Of a stretch of DNA of 64,000 nucleotides, positions 43,472 through 56,325 are shown piece after piece; the first letter of the stretch is position 1, and the number at the start of each line of letters is the position of its first letter. The notes under the pieces are model-generated. The model had not been told where the DNA came from, ran no database searches, and was given only the letters and a program-made list of their open reading frames with translations. The position numbers were made by a program, and so were the translations under genes. The stretch is from assembly GCA_036417435.1 (NCBI GenBank), contig CM070899.1, positions 71,988,501 through 72,052,500 of the forward strand, read 5' to 3'. This stretch comes from Inia geoffrensis. Lineage: Eukaryota; Chordata; Mammalia; Artiodactyla; Iniidae.

Positions 43472-46400
43472 ATGGCAATAAGTACATACTCATCAATTAG
43501 TACTTTAAATGTTAATGGACTAAATGCTCTAATCAAAAGACATAGAGTGGCAGATTGCATTAAAAAATAAGAGCCTACAGCCTACAATATGTTGCCTACA
43601 AGAGACTCACTTCAGCGCAAAAGACACTCACAGACTGAAAGTGAGGGATGAAAAAAGATACTGTGTGCAAATGGAAACAACAAAAAAGCAGGGGTAGCAA
43701 TATTCATATCAGAAAAAATAGACTTTAAAACAAAGTCAGTAAAGAAAGACAAAGAAGGACATTACACAATGATTAACAGGATCAATACAATAAGAGGATA
43801 TTATACTTATTAACATAAATCCACTCAATACTGGAGCACCTACATATATAAAACAAACACTAAGAGACACAAGGGGAGAAATTGATAGGAGTGCAATAAT
43901 AGTAGGAGACTTTAACACCCCACTGACATCAATGGACAGATCATCCAAATAGAAAATCAATAAGGCAAGGGAGGTCCTAAATGACACAATAGACCAGTCG
44001 GACTTAACTGCTATCTATACAACATTACATCCAAAAACAAAACAGAATACACATTTATTTTAAATGCACACAGTCACTCTGTAGGGTACTAGGTCACGAA
44101 ACAAGCCAGATAGAAATCATTTTAACCATCTTTTCTGACCACAATGGTATGAAATTAAAAATCAACCATAGAAAGAAAAATGGGAAAAGAAAGAGCATAT
44201 GGAGATTAAACATGATACTAAAAATGGGTCAACAATGAAATTAAAGAAGAAATCAGAAAATACTTCGCAACAAACAACAATGAAAATACAACCTTACAAA
44301 ATCTATGAGAGGCAGCAAAAACAATTCTAAAAGGGAAGTTTATAGTGATACAGGCCTTCTTCAAGAAACAAGAAAAATCTCCAATAAGCTACCTAACCTA
44401 CCACCCAAAATAATTAGAAAAAAAAAAAAGCCAAAGTTAGTAGAAGGAAGGAAATAATAAAGCTCAGAGAGAAAATAAATAAAATAGAGATTACAAAATA
44501 GAAAAAATGGCTTTTATTATGTTGAGATATGTTCCCTTTATACTCAATTTGGTGAGATTTTTAATCATGAAAAAAATAAACAAAATTTACAAACCTCTAA
44601 TAAGACTCACCAAGAAGAAAAAAGAAAGGACCAAAAAAAACAAAATAAGAAGTGAAAGAAGAAAAATAACAACTGCTACCATAGAAATACAGAAAATCAT
44701 AAGAGAATAGAATGAACAATAACATGCCAAGAAATTGGACAACCTAGAAGAAATGGATGAGTTTCTGGAAAACTAGAGCCTGCCAAAATTGAGTCAACAA
44801 GAAATAGATAATTTAAATAGACTGATCACTGGAAGTGAAATAGAATATGTAATAAAAAAAGACTCCCTGCCAACAAAAGTTCAGGACCAGATGGCTTCAC
44901 TGGGGAATTCTACCAAATATACAAAGAAGAAACTATCCTTCTCAAACTATTCCAAAAAATTGAAGAGGAGGGAATACTCCCAAATTCATTCTATGAATCC
45001 ACAATCACAGTGGTACCAAAACCAGACAAACACACTACCAAAAAAGAAAATCACAGGCCAACATTTTTAATGAATATAGATATAAAAATCCTCAATAAAA
45101 TATTAGCAAACCAAATCCAGCAATACATAAAAAGGATCATACAACATGATCAAGATGGATTCATTCCAGGGTCTCAAGGATGGTTCAACATACACAAATC
45201 AATCAATGTGATACAGCATGTTAACAAAAGGAGTGACAAAAACCACATGATCATCTCAATAGGCACAGAAAAAGCATTTGACAAAATTCAACATCAATTC
45301 ATGCTTAAAAATCTCACCAAATTGAGTATAAAGGGAACATATCTCAACATAATAAAAGCCATTTACAACAAACCCACAGCCAACATAATACTCAATGGTG
45401 AAAAGCTGAAAGTCGTCTCGCTAAATTCAGGAAGAAGACAAGGATGCCCACTCTCACCACTCCTATTCAACATATTATTGGTAGTCCTAGCCATAGCAAT
45501 CAGACAAGAAAAATAAAAGGTATCCAACTTGGAAGGGAAGAAGTAAGACTGTCACTACTTGCCAATGACATGACATTCTATATAGAGAACCCTAAAGTCT
45601 CCAAACAAAAGCTATTAGAATATATTAATTCACAAAGGGGGCAGAATACAAAATTAATATACAAAAATCTGTTGCACTGCTTTACATTAACAATGAAATA
45701 TTAGAAAGAGAAATTTTTTAAAATCCCATTTAAAATAAAATGCTTAGGAATAAAGTTAACCAAGGGTGTGGCAGACCTAAACATTGAAAACTGTAAGACT
45801 CTTATAAATGAAGTTGAAAATGATTCAAAGCAATGAAAAGATATCCCATGCTCTTGGATTAGAAGAATAAATATTGTTAAATGGCAATACTAACCAATGC
45901 AGTCTACAGATTTAATGCAATCCCTATTAAAATCCCAGACATTTTTAACAGAACTAGGACAAATAATACTAAAATTTATATAGAACCACAAAAGACCCAG
46001 AAATGCCAAAGTAATGCTAAGGAAAAAGAACAAAGCTGGAAGCATAGCCCTTCCAACTTCAGACCATACTACAAAGCAACAGTAATCAAAACAGCATGGT
46101 ACTGGCACAAAAACAGATATATAGAGAACGATGGAACGGAATAGAGGGCCAGAAGTAAACCCACACACTTATGATCAATTAATCTATGACAAAGGATGAA
46201 AGATATATAATAGAGAAAAAGCCTCTTTAACAGTTGGTGTTGGGAAAGCTGGACAGCTACATGTAAATCAATGAAATTAGAACACTCCCTAATACCATAT
46301 ACAAAAATAAATTTTAAATGGTTTTAAGATCTAAATGTAAGACTTGAAACCATAAAACTACTAGAAGAGAACATAGGTAGGACATTCTCCGACATAAATC

Positions 46401-47200
46401 ATAGCAATATTTTCTTAAATCAGTCTCCCAAGGCAAAAGAAATAAAGGGAAAAATAAACAAATGGAATCTAAGCAAACTTAAAACCCTCTGCACATCAAA
46501 GGAAACCATTAACAAGACAAAAAGACAAACTATGGAATGGGAGAAAATATTTGCAAATGATGCTACCATTAAGGGGTTAATATCAAAAATATAAAAACTG
46601 TTCATACAACTCAATATTAAAAATACAAACATTCCAATCAAAAAGTGGGCAGAAGACCTAAACAGAAACTTCTCCAAAGAAGATATACAAATGGCCAACA
46701 GATATGTGAAAAGATGTTCAACATCACTAATTATTACAGAAATGCAAATCAAAATGACAATGAGGTATCATCTCACACCAGTTAGAATGACTATCATCAA
46801 AATGTCAAACAATAATAAATGCTCAAGAGGGTGTGGAGAAAAAGGAACTCTCCTTCACTGTTGGTGGGAACGCATATTGGAGCAGCCACTTTGGAAAACA
46901 GTATGGAAGTTCTTTAAAACAACAAAAATAGAGCTACTATATGATCCAGCAATCCCAGTCCTGGGTATATATCCAGAAAAGGCAAAAACTCTAATTCAAA
47001 AAATAAATGCACCCCAGTGTTCATAACAGCACTATTTACAATAGCCAAGGCACAGAAACAACCCAAGTGCCCATCAAGAGATGACTGGCTTAAGAATATG
47101 TGATATAGATAGATAGATAGACAAACAGATAGATACACAGACACACACACAATAGAATATTACTCAGCCATAAATAAATGAAATATTGCCATTTGCAGCA
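43472..47200 (+). pseudogene. Older L1 ORF2, disrupted
   Basis: Starts with ATG at 43472 (Met-Ala-Ile-Ser, then the endonuclease 'LNVNGLN'), but stops after 32 codons (TAA 43568). The endonuclease 'VGDFNTP' is kept around 43905. The reverse transcriptase is best preserved at 45010-45516, but the motif A Asp is Gly (GGC 45262-45264) and 'FADD' reads Leu-Ala-Asn-Asp (45558-45569). The C-terminal Cys motif has its last Cys replaced by Arg (CGC 46871-46873). Many stops and frameshifts elsewhere. Inactive. Confidence 0.88.
47104..47152. repeat. GATA/CA-rich microsatellite inside L1
   Basis: 'atagatagatagatagacaaacagatagatacacagacacacacac' replaces the usual 'acacatatatac' run of the L1 ORF2 end, so it has probably grown by slippage after insertion. 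Confidence 0.85.
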
Positions 47201-47223
47201 TCACAGATGGACCTAGAGAATAT

Positions 47224-47562
47224 TACAGTAAGTCACCTACATACAAATGAGTTCTGTTCTGAGAGTACGTTCATAAGTCCAATTTGTTCATAAGTCCAAC
47301 AAAGTTAGCCTAGGTACCCAACTAACACAATCGGCTATATAGCACTGTACTGTAGTAGGTTTATAATACTTTTCACACAAATAATACATAAAAAACAAAC
47401 AGAAAAAAATAAAGAAAATATTTTTAGTCTTACAGTACAGAACCTTGAAAAGTACAATAGTTCACACCAGACACATGAACTTATGTGATCAGATATGCGA
47501 ACACACATTTTCATCTTTAAAAGTTCACAACATGAAGGTTCGTATGTAGAGGACTTACTGTA
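47224..47562. mobile_element. Tc1/mariner-type non-autonomous DNA transposon (335 bp)
   Basis: The element 47226-47560 is flanked by TA on both sides (47224-47225 and 47561-47562). Its ends are inverted repeats: CAGTAAGTCACCTACATAC at the left and, reverse-complemented, CAGTAAGTCCTCTACATAC at the right, 17 of 19 alike. It carries no transposase and interrupts the 3' part of the older L1 exactly (L1 'cctagagaatat' and 'agttagtgaagtaagtcagac' would rejoin). The interior has a direct repeat, gttcataagtcca, twice near 47270-47300. The CAGT ends fit the pogo/Tigger branch; the family is assigned from memory. Confidence 0.88.
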
Positions 47563-48065
47563 TAGTTAGTGAAGTAAGTCAGACAGAGGAAGACAAATAT
47601 TTTATGATATCACTTAAACACAGAATCTAAAAAATAATGCAAATGAATCTGTATACAAAACAGAAACAAACTCACAGACATGGAAAACAAATTTACGGTT
47701 ACCAAAGGGGAAAGCGGTGTGGGGAAGGGATAAACGAGGAATATGGGATAACAGATACAAACTTCCATACATAAAATAGATAAGCAACGAGGATTTACTA
47801 TATAGCACAGGGAACTATATTCAATATAACGAAAAGTAATCTGAAATATATATATATATAAAACTAAATCAACCATAGTTTAATAAATGAAAAACGTAAG
47901 TCAGGATTCCTAGGGAGCAACCTTAAGTTAGGGGTAGAGGAGAACAGGAGATTGCTATTTATTTTTATATAAACTTTTAGTACAATTTGACTTTTAAAAT
48001 GTGACCATTTTATTGATTAAAGTAAAAACTAATGAATTGTTAATGTGACAAAAGTAAACAAAATA

Positions 48066-48264
48066 GGGCTTCCCTGGTGGCGCAGTGGTTGAGAGTCCAC
48101 CTGCTGATGCAGGGGACACAGGTTTGTGCCCCGGTCCGGGAAGTTCCCACATGCCGCGGAGCGGCTGCGCCCGTGAGCCATGGCCGCTGAGCCTGCGCGT
48201 CCGGAGCCTGTGCTCCACAACAGGAGAGGCCACAACAGTGAGAGGTCCGCGTAACGAATAAAAG

Positions 48265-48295
<31 letters not shown>

Positions 48296-48306
48296 TATAT
48301 GTGTGT
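48066..48306 (+). mobile_element. CHR-type SINE whose tail became an AT/GT microsatellite
   Basis: Full-length copy from 48066 with A and B boxes (ggtttgtgcccc, one change). The end reads 'gaggtccgcgtaacgaataaaagaaaa', then A13, (AT)11 at 48279-48300 and (GT)3 at 48301-48306. No target duplication is visible downstream, probably because of the expansion; 'aaaata' precedes the head. Confidence 0.94.
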
Positions 48307-48905
48307 TTATTATAACATAAACCTTTAAAACTCAGGAAGATGTAGAGGAAAAGTCACTCTAAACCCCACAAACCAGAAATAAAAACTAAATAAAAACATT
48401 TCTTCCCATGAAATATTTTTATTTATGTTTGAACATAATATCATACTTAATATGGAAAAATTATATATACTAATTATCTCACACCCAATTTACTGATTAT
48501 AAAGATGACAGTAATTCTATGATGTTTAATATTGGTAATATAATTTATCTACTTCAATTTTAATACTATGAACTCAAGCTCCTTAAAATTTTTTTGAAAA
48601 TGTAAATATGGGTATACCCATATATACAAAATAGATAGGGATCGCAAGTGAAGGGAAGATGTCCCTGTTCTGAATTGAATGAGTCCACACCATTGAAGGT
48701 ATCTGAGAGAAAAGTGTTCTGGGAGAAGGCTGAGCAAGGTTGAAAATCTCTGAGGTAGAGCAAGCTGAAACGTTTGAGAAACAATCAGGAGGCCAAAGAA
48801 GCTAGAACAGATAGATACTAAGGGGAAGTGGAATAGGCATCAGACAAGTAATGCCTTCTTTCTGCAGACTGAAAGGACTTTGGCATTTTTCTGATGGACT
48901 TGCAG
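48307..48905. other. Unannotated AT-rich DNA
   Basis: No repeat or gene recognised. Confidence 0.4.
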
Positions 48906-48909
48906 CACC

Positions 48910-49792
48910 ATCGCAGTTTCTCTTTTTTCTTTTTTCTTTTTTGAAGTATAATTGACATACAATGTTATATTAGTTTCAGGTATACAACAGTGATTTGACA
49001 TTTATAAACATTATGAGATGATCACCACAATAAATCTAGTTACCTTCTGTCCCCATTTAAACTTATTACAATATTATTGACTATATTCTGTATTCTGTAT
49101 AGTACATCACCATGACTTATTTTATTTAATTTATTTTTTTTGTGGTACGTGGGCCTCTCACTGTTGTGGCCTCTCCCGTTGCGGAGCACAGGCTCCGGAC
49201 GCGCAGGCTCAGCGGCCATGGCTCATGGGCCCAGCCGCTCCGCGGCATGTGGGATCCTCCCAGACTGGGGCACAAACCTGTGTCCCCTGCATTGGCAGGC
49301 GGACTCTCAACCACTGCGCCACCAGGGAAGCCCCCATGACTTATTTTTAACTGCAAGTTTGTGCCTCTTAATCCTCTTCACCTAGTTTGTCCACCCCCCA
49401 ACTCTCCTCCTTTCTGGCAACCCCCAGTTCATTTTCTGTATCTACGAATCTGCTTCTGTTTTGTTTTATTTGTTCATTTGCTTTATTTATTTGCTTTTTT
49501 TCGATTCTACATATTATTGAGATCATACACTATTTGTCTTTCTGTGTCTGACATATTTCACTTAGCATAATACTCTCTAGGTCCATCCTTGAGGTTTCAA
49601 AAGGCAAGATTTCATTCTTTTTTCAAGGTTGAGTGATATTCCATTACATACCCACACACCCTCCACATCCTCTTTAACCATTCATCTATCGATGGACACT
49701 TCAGTTGCCTCCATATCTTGGCTGTTGTAAATAATGCTGCAATGAACCTAGGGGTGCATATACCATTTTGAATCAGTGTTTATTGCAGATTT
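48910..49792 (-). mobile_element. 5'-truncated L1, reverse, split by a CHR SINE
   Basis: On the plus strand: a T-rich tail (48920-48942), then 'gaagtataattgacatacaatgttatattag' and 'atgatcaccacaataaatctagttac', the SINE at 49124-49333, and after it 'acatatttcacttagcataat', 'ggtgagtgatattccatt'-like, 'catctatcgatggacacttcagttgcctcc', the antisense 3' UTR and ORF2 end. Possible duplication atcgcagttt (48910) and attgcagattt (49782), imperfect. Confidence 0.85.
49110..49347 (-). mobile_element. CHR-type SINE, reverse, nested in L1, perfect 14-bp TSD
   Basis: The SINE 49124-49333 has its A-tail (as T run) at 49134-49141, the 'gtggtacgtgggcc' end and head at 49333. The duplication ccatgacttatttt is identical at 49110-49123 and 49334-49347, and is itself L1 sequence, which proves the nesting order. 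Confidence 0.96.
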
Positions 49793-51039
49793 GAGGAGGG
49801 AAATGTCCGGGTCAAATTTACACTTCATCAGACTCAATCTGGTTGCTTTATGGGGTTCAGTATTTCAAGTCACAGGTAATAAGAGCTTCATCCAGGGTCT
49901 TAAAGATAGGAAGGTTAAGAAGGAGTCTGATTTATATAAATCAAAGGGAGAGTGCTCAGAATTTTCAATGTAGTAAAGGTCAGTACTTTTTTCACCTTCC
50001 TCTTGCCTCCAGTTTACTGAAGAGATCATCAGATTTTTAAAAAATGATTAAATTGCATTTAATGACAATTCAAAGCCAAAATTCAGGGTTCCACATATTT
50101 TTCACACTTTGCCCTAGTCACTGAGGCTTCATGTGACAAGTCTTCAGACTTACTTCTTGCTTCCACCGGCTCCCTCCCTCCCTCACACATATACAGTATA
50201 ACAGTGTAAAAAGCTTCTTGGCAGCATGGAACTGTGATGACATCAACTCTCACACCTAATAGCCATGGAAGCCTAAGGACACAGAAAAGATCTGGCAGAG
50301 ATCCTCAGAGGACTGAAGTTGATATGAACACAAGTTTCCCACTAGAACATGATGCTGCCTAGTTTTATACACCATTATCTGCATTTCCCAGGGTTAAAGA
50401 CTTTGAAAATATAAATTGCGGCTAAAACTCATAGGCCTGTATTGAGTCTCAAAGGATAGAAAACTTCTACTTTAAAATATGGGAAGAAATATTTCCCTGT
50501 ATCTATATCTTCCCACCCTTCCACCCCCTGAACTGCAGTAAGCAATCGGATCTGCCAGGGGTAAGTAATAAAAGCATCAGTGTTCGAAGGGTCCTAGTTA
50601 GGTTGTGTTGAGTCACATAAGACAAACAAGACATGAGAAGGCTTTCCATTGTGCTTTTCTGTGGTTTCCCCTGCCAACTGATGAAGTGAACTAACATGGA
50701 AATCAGTGTCCTGAAAATTGGTTGAATTAGGATAAAGATAAAGCTCTTTAGATTTCAAAACAACTGTATATGCCTGCTCTGTGCATCTGAATCCTCAAAC
50801 CCTGTCCTCTCACCTTGCAAATGAGCATTCTTTTCACAATGAGAGAATGTCTAGCCTTAACCAGAGCATCCTAATACATAGGCTCAGGTGTTTAATAGAG
50901 AGTCTACTGCACTTTTTGACAAGTCTTCGGTGTGTCACCGCACCTTACCTTTCCACAAAAGGCTGGGATTAAATATTGGTAAGCTCAACAGGCAATATAG
51001 CAGTGGCATTCACATTTAAATCCCCAAAGCATACTTACT
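49793..51039. other. Unannotated unique DNA
   Basis: No nameable gene or repeat. Frames up to 65 codons are featureless. Confidence 0.4.
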
Positions 51040-51190
51040 ACATGGATGATATTGGCCTAGTTATTTCAACTCTCTACATTTTAATTTTTTTCTTCTATTA
51101 AAAAATTAATGGCATTTACCTCAGAGTTTAGTGTGAGGATGAAATGAGTAAAAACATGTAAATCACTTAATATGGTCCCTGTGCACAGAG
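51040..51190 (+). mobile_element. MIR SINE
   Basis: 'gcctagttatttcaactctctacattttaatttttttcttctattaaaaaattaatggcatttacctcagagtttagtgtgaggatgaaatgagtaaaaacatg' fits the MIR core and 3' half. Confidence 0.65.
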
Positions 51191-53399
51191 TCACTGATTT
51201 AATGTTAACACCCTTATTAAGATGTTCATTGTTCTGAACTGACAATAAGAAACCCTCTTTATTATGTTCATTTTAGTTTGATTCTGTACATAGTCTCCCT
51301 CTGTTGAAGAAAAGCAATGTTTTAAGTCAAGAAATCAAGCAATACATGCCAAAGTGCTTGGTGGCTGATGTGTGCCCTAGAGGTGTGGAGGTTTGTTGTA
51401 TTATAAATAATACTATGCACGTTATTCCTCCTGAGTTTCTGCAGCATGGTAAAGGTAATAATGTGTAACTGATGGAATTTCAAATAAAGCACTATTAAAA
51501 TACTAGTTCAGTGACCTTTTTGCTCTTTATCTTTTGTCTTCTTCTGTCTGTTAACATTTCTGGTGTAACCTCTATTCTATTCATCTTATACATTTCTTTC
51601 AGTTCTATGCATGATATCCCCTTAATTGGTTCAGGACATCTATTTTATTGTATTTTGGGAATAGAGAAAATATATGTAATACTACTTATTAAGAAGTTTA
51701 TATCCTAAGTTAGGAGATCCAGGCCTAGAGAAAGACACAGCAGTGAGTAGATCTCTTATTAAAAAGGGAATAAAACATCAGTTAATTTCTCATGGTATAT
51801 GAATTATAATAAGTACTTTGGAGGACCTTTTGAGATCCACAACCTAGCAGGGTGCCATATGGTAAAATCCTTCCTTGGTGCTAAAAGATGCTTTTGCCTG
51901 TGTGGGGTGTTAAATCTGTCAGTGCTATTTTATTCCTGACAACCAAGAATGCTGAGATAGTCTATAAACCTATTTACATATTTACGATATTCTCAGAACA
52001 TAATTCATAGATTAGAAAACTTTAGATGAAAACAGCAGAGGAGGGCAGAAACAAGAAAGCATATTTTTTTCAGGAAAAATTGCTTAAGAGAGCAAGAAAT
52101 AGTAACTTCTCGTGATCCATGGATTAGGGATGACTCAGAACATTCTCACAATAACGGTCTGTTTCTACAAGGAATAAAATCTACGGTAGCTCAGAGAACT
52201 GAAATCTTGCTTTGCCAGGATCTGTCAGGGAATATTGCTAGGGAAGAGTGGGTACCTGTTAAGTCTACCAGACACATGAATATTCCAGAATCTAGGCTTG
52301 TGAGGTAGTAGATCAGACTCATTAAGGGTCTTCTAGCCAAATAATACTTGCTTTAGAATAACATTAGATTTTAAAAATTAAGAATAACAGTTCTAGAACT
52401 GTTAGTTTCCCAGAGTCAAGATTTACAGAAAAAACAAAATATTCTGAGTTGAGATCACCTGTTAATTTATCTTTTTAGGGATAAACAGCACGTAAGGGTT
52501 AGTACTTCATGACCAGAGGAAGTCAATGGAAAAGCAAACATATTTCAAAAGAAACAGACCTAAAGGAAGGCAAGGGACTCACGAAACTGCATGCTTAAAA
52601 AATGTCTAAGTGGATGAAAATCCACAAAACCTCAACTTCAGTAAAGAAATTGTACGCATTATAAAAGGGGGGAAGCTCTTCTAGATCCAACAATATGAGA
52701 GACTAAGTTCAGCCCCTTCTCTACTGCATGACGTAAAACAACAATGCTAAATTAATGCTAACCAAGCTTAAAAGGAAGAAGAAGAATCAGCAGGTGCTGG
52801 AATGAAGAGGAATCACAAATCCAGAGCAACAGGGTAAAAGTTGACAATGTGGTTTATATGAATGCCTGTATTAGAAAAGGACACACCGTCCTACCAGGGT
52901 TAAGAATTCTCATTTGAATTTTTGCTCAATTTTGAAAACTTGGACAAACAATAAAAGTGACTCTCCTCCTTTCTGTGTTAATCAACAAACAACTGTAGGC
53001 AGAGAACTGCAAAAACCACACAGGTGACTGGGTCACTGATATGAGACCACCTGACTTCATCACTTGGTGGATGAATTACCACTAGGTACAGAGTTGCCTG
53101 ACATTCCACCAATGCATTCAATGACATGTGACTGATGGTGGGTCTAATAAAAATCATATTTCTGGCTAAAGGTGGAAGTAAAAACTATATTGAGATATTT
53201 GCAAAAGCTTTAATGTGGTACAAACAAATCTGTGATTTCTAATAGTGATGACACAACTCCTGCTAATACTGCTGTGGTTTATTGCCTACTTTCATGATCA
53301 GAGTAAATAGTACATTTTAGTTATAGCTTGATCAAAATGAAGATAGAATTTTTCCATCAAATTCCAGGCCCTTAAATCTATACAAGGACCTCAGGGGTA
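51191..53399. other. Unannotated unique DNA
   Basis: About 2.2 kb without a repeat that I can name and without a coding frame over 65 codons. Composition is uniform and AT-rich. Confidence 0.4.
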
Positions 53400-53565
53400 T
53401 GAACCTCTGCTTTACATGAATTACCTCATTTAGTCTTTATATGACCAATGTGAAGAAAGAACTAATATTTTTTTAACTGGAGATAAAATAAAACTGTCTG
53501 TCCTTCAGTTTTATCAGTTCATGTCACACAAAAGTTAAATCCTGGAGCTGGGATTCTAACAGAGG
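53400..53565 (-). mobile_element. MIR SINE, reverse
   Basis: 'gaattacctcatttagtctttatatgacc ... aagttaaatcctggagctgggattctaacagaggcaaac' is an antisense MIR. Confidence 0.65.
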
Positions 53566-53639
53566 CAAACTGACACTGGCACATTTGCTTTTATTCTTTT
53601 ATTTTGAACTAAACTCTTATTCATTGTTATGTATTTATG

Positions 53640-53995
53640 CATTAGGTAGTTCTGTTATCTATCTAGCCATTTGTTTTTTCTACTGATTCATGCACCACAT
53701 CTATAATGCTTCCACTGCAGTTTTGTAATATGTTTAATATTTGGTAGGATAATTTCTCTCTCAATATTTTACACATATTTTTCAATATCCAAATTAATTA
53801 TCTGAACTTAAGAGGCATTATTAGAATTCAGGTTTTTTGAGGTAAAGTCTTGCATACAATAAAATTCATTCTTTTTTAAGATACAGTTGATGTGTTTTAC
53901 AAATGCATAATGCCACCACAGTGGAGTCATAGAACATTTCTACCCCACCCCAAAATTCCCTCATTTCCCTTTGTAGTCAATCCCTTCCCTTCTAA
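53640..53995 (-). mobile_element. Old L1 fragments, reverse
   Basis: 53650-53790 ('gttttgtaatatgtttaatatttggtaggataatttctc') and 53830-53995 ('cttgcatacaataaaattcattc ... tagaacatttctaccccaccccaaaattccctcatttccc') are two antisense L1M 3'-side segments. Confidence 0.6.
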
Positions 53996-53999
53996 GCTT

Positions 54000-54990
54000 T
54001 AAAAAAGTTTAAGAGTAAACATTAAACCAGAGAAGCTAAGAAGGTTTTTTTTGGTTTCTTTTTACAAGACCATAAATAAATAAGTAAGTAAATAAAGGAC
54101 AAGATATAAATTGAAATGGTGACAATATTCATTACATTGTTAGTTTATGTATTAAAAAGCTTCCTTTAAAAAATTTTTAAAATACAGGTTAGGTAATCAG
54201 AAACAATGTTATATAACAATAATAAGAGACACTCCAATTAAAGCAGATTGGAAAATGTTAAGATTAAATTTAATGTTTGGAAGGAATTAGGTAAGGTTTA
54301 GGAATAGAATTGTGCAAGAAAAAAGTAAAGTATGTAGAGGTGTCACACAGTACTTGATGAACTGTAGACTTGGTGAGTCTACAAAACGTTTCGTCTTTTA
54401 AAAGCTAGAGTAAGAAGGAAACCTGTTACTTTGGACCTAATTATGGCTAAGAGTATACGTGTTTAAATGAAAATAACAAGAAATTTTAAAGAAATCGAAC
54501 ACATTGGCTTTGTGTTAACCAACAGAGATGTCGGATATATAAACTGAATTAAAACCCAGCAAAGGTAGGTTTGGTCCCACAGCCTGAAATTTTTAAAAAG
54601 ACTCAAAGTGTTTCAAAAACTCAAAGTCAAGATTCTGTAAAATCCTTTTCAATCCCTTCTATCAGAAATATCAAAACCAACTTTCACAAAAGGGTAAAAT
54701 AAAATACATACTATGGCACTTAACGATTTATACTCATTGTTATTTCCCACTCTTAGTGGAAGGGGATTTCATTTTATGGAAAAACTCTTGCACCAAATAA
54801 CAGAACTCAAATTATAAAACTTTGGACATTAGGTAGCAGAAAAATGAGGTAATTTATAAATGGATTACATTTCCTTGGCATCAGTGACAATACATCATAC
54901 ATCCTTCTTATGCTAAATATCTGACAATATGTTCTGATTTTACAACTCCCTCCTCATGCCATTTCCTTCTCAATCCATTGTAATCTCCTT
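54000..54990. other. Unannotated AT-rich DNA
   Basis: A short (AATA/AGTA)n patch at 54072-54097. No gene or other repeat recognised. Confidence 0.4.
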
Positions 54991-56325
54991 TACGCCACCA
55001 TTAAAGCTACTCCTAATCCAGACACAGTGACTCCTTAATTCAACAGACATTTTCAGTCTTAATTTTTGTTAACTGATTCCTCTGCTGTTTTTAATTTTGT
55101 AGATCACTTGCTATTGCTTAAAACTTTCTACTCCCATCATTTTCATAACATCAAATTGTCACTTACTTCTAAATAATGTTGGTCTTCACTATTTCTTTCA
55201 TCGCCTAAATGCTGGCACACTCAACTCCTCTCCAGTAAATGAGTTTTCTTATACTAAATTTCTCCCTGAATTATTTCTACCATTTTTATGACCTTACCTC
55301 ATACCTATATGCTCTTATGACTTCAAAAATTATAGTATTAACCATGATCTCTCTTAAGAGCATTAAACATGTACATATAACTAACTTCTGGACCTCTCCA
55401 CTTTGATATCTCAGGAGTCTTTTAAAGTCAGGTGTCTAAAATGAAATTCATATTCCTTCCAAAACTGTTTTCTTTCCTAAATTCCATATGCCAGTTTACA
55501 GTTCCACCAATAATCCTAACACCTAGCTAGAAAACTTGGGCTCTTTATTTATTTATTTTACCCCTACACCTAATTTACAAGTCCTACTGGACAAGTTTAC
55601 CTAGTAATCAATCATGTACTGCATCTGAATGACCATTTTCATTTTTGCATCCACTCTGCCAGTTTCTACCTTCATCCTCTTTGGCCTAGAATGTTCAAAT
55701 ATACTATTGATTTTATGCCCCAGACCCTTCAAATCTACCCTCACACTGCCAAAAGATTGATTTTTATAAAGCATAGAGCTAATACCACTCATCTCCCTAA
55801 AATCTTTCAAAGTCTCCTGTTTATCTAAAAAATCTAAAGTTTTTAACATGTATACAACAATCTACATGGTCTTACCACTCCAGATCTGCTTCTCTAGTTT
55901 TACCTTCTTCTGTGTGCCTTGCACTTTAGCAACAATTACTTAAAAAGCACTGAACCCACTGTGCTAAGCCATGATTACATCTTTTGCCCAAACTCTTCCT
56001 TCTGCCTAAAATAGGCAAACCCATGCCATTCTTTCTTCCCCTGGTAATCAACAATACTCAACTCACAGGTCACCTCCCCACAGCATCTTCTAACACTTCT
56101 CCCTTATAAACTTAACTATAATTCATCTATTTTCACAATACCTTACACAATACATTGATGACATTTAGATCACTGCCATAAAATATTACTTTATGTTTCT
56201 CTCTTTTTATTCCTTTCTCTCAATAATTGAGAGACCAAAGAAACAGTTTTATTCTTCCTTTTATCAACATAGCCTGATAATTACCTGATGTGTAATAGGG
56301 CTCAATAAATGATGGTTTAAAAGAA
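54990..56325 (+). mobile_element. Long L2 3' region
   Basis: One of the longest L2 remnants here. Plus-strand landmarks: 'aagtcaggtgtctaaaatgaaattcatattcc' (55428), 'cactcatctccctaaaatctttcaaagtctcc' (55787), 'caatctacatggtcttaccactccagatctgcttctc' (55858), 'cacaggtcacctccccacagcatcttc' (56065), and the 3' end 'tgatgtgtaatagggctcaataaatgatggt' (56288). The 82-codon frame at 55601-55849 on the opposite strand is incidental. Confidence 0.65.

Larger units (their letters stand above)
40353..47903 (+). mobile_element. Full-length older L1 retrotransposon with TSD
   Basis: An L1 of about 7.5 kb, including a nested DNA element. It starts at 40361 with ggaggtggatcaagata, typical of the extreme 5' end of L1 in this lineage. 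It has a long GC-richer 5' UTR (to about 42,160), an ORF1 remnant (about 42,172-43,010), an ORF2 remnant (43,472 to about 47,200) and a 3' UTR to about 47,894. The flanks gtaagtca at 40353-40360 and 47896-47903 are identical; with preceding bases aaaagagtaagtca against aaaaacgtaagtca they agree at 12 of 14. Divergence is clearly greater than in the L1 at 31.6-37.4 kb. Confidence 0.88.
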
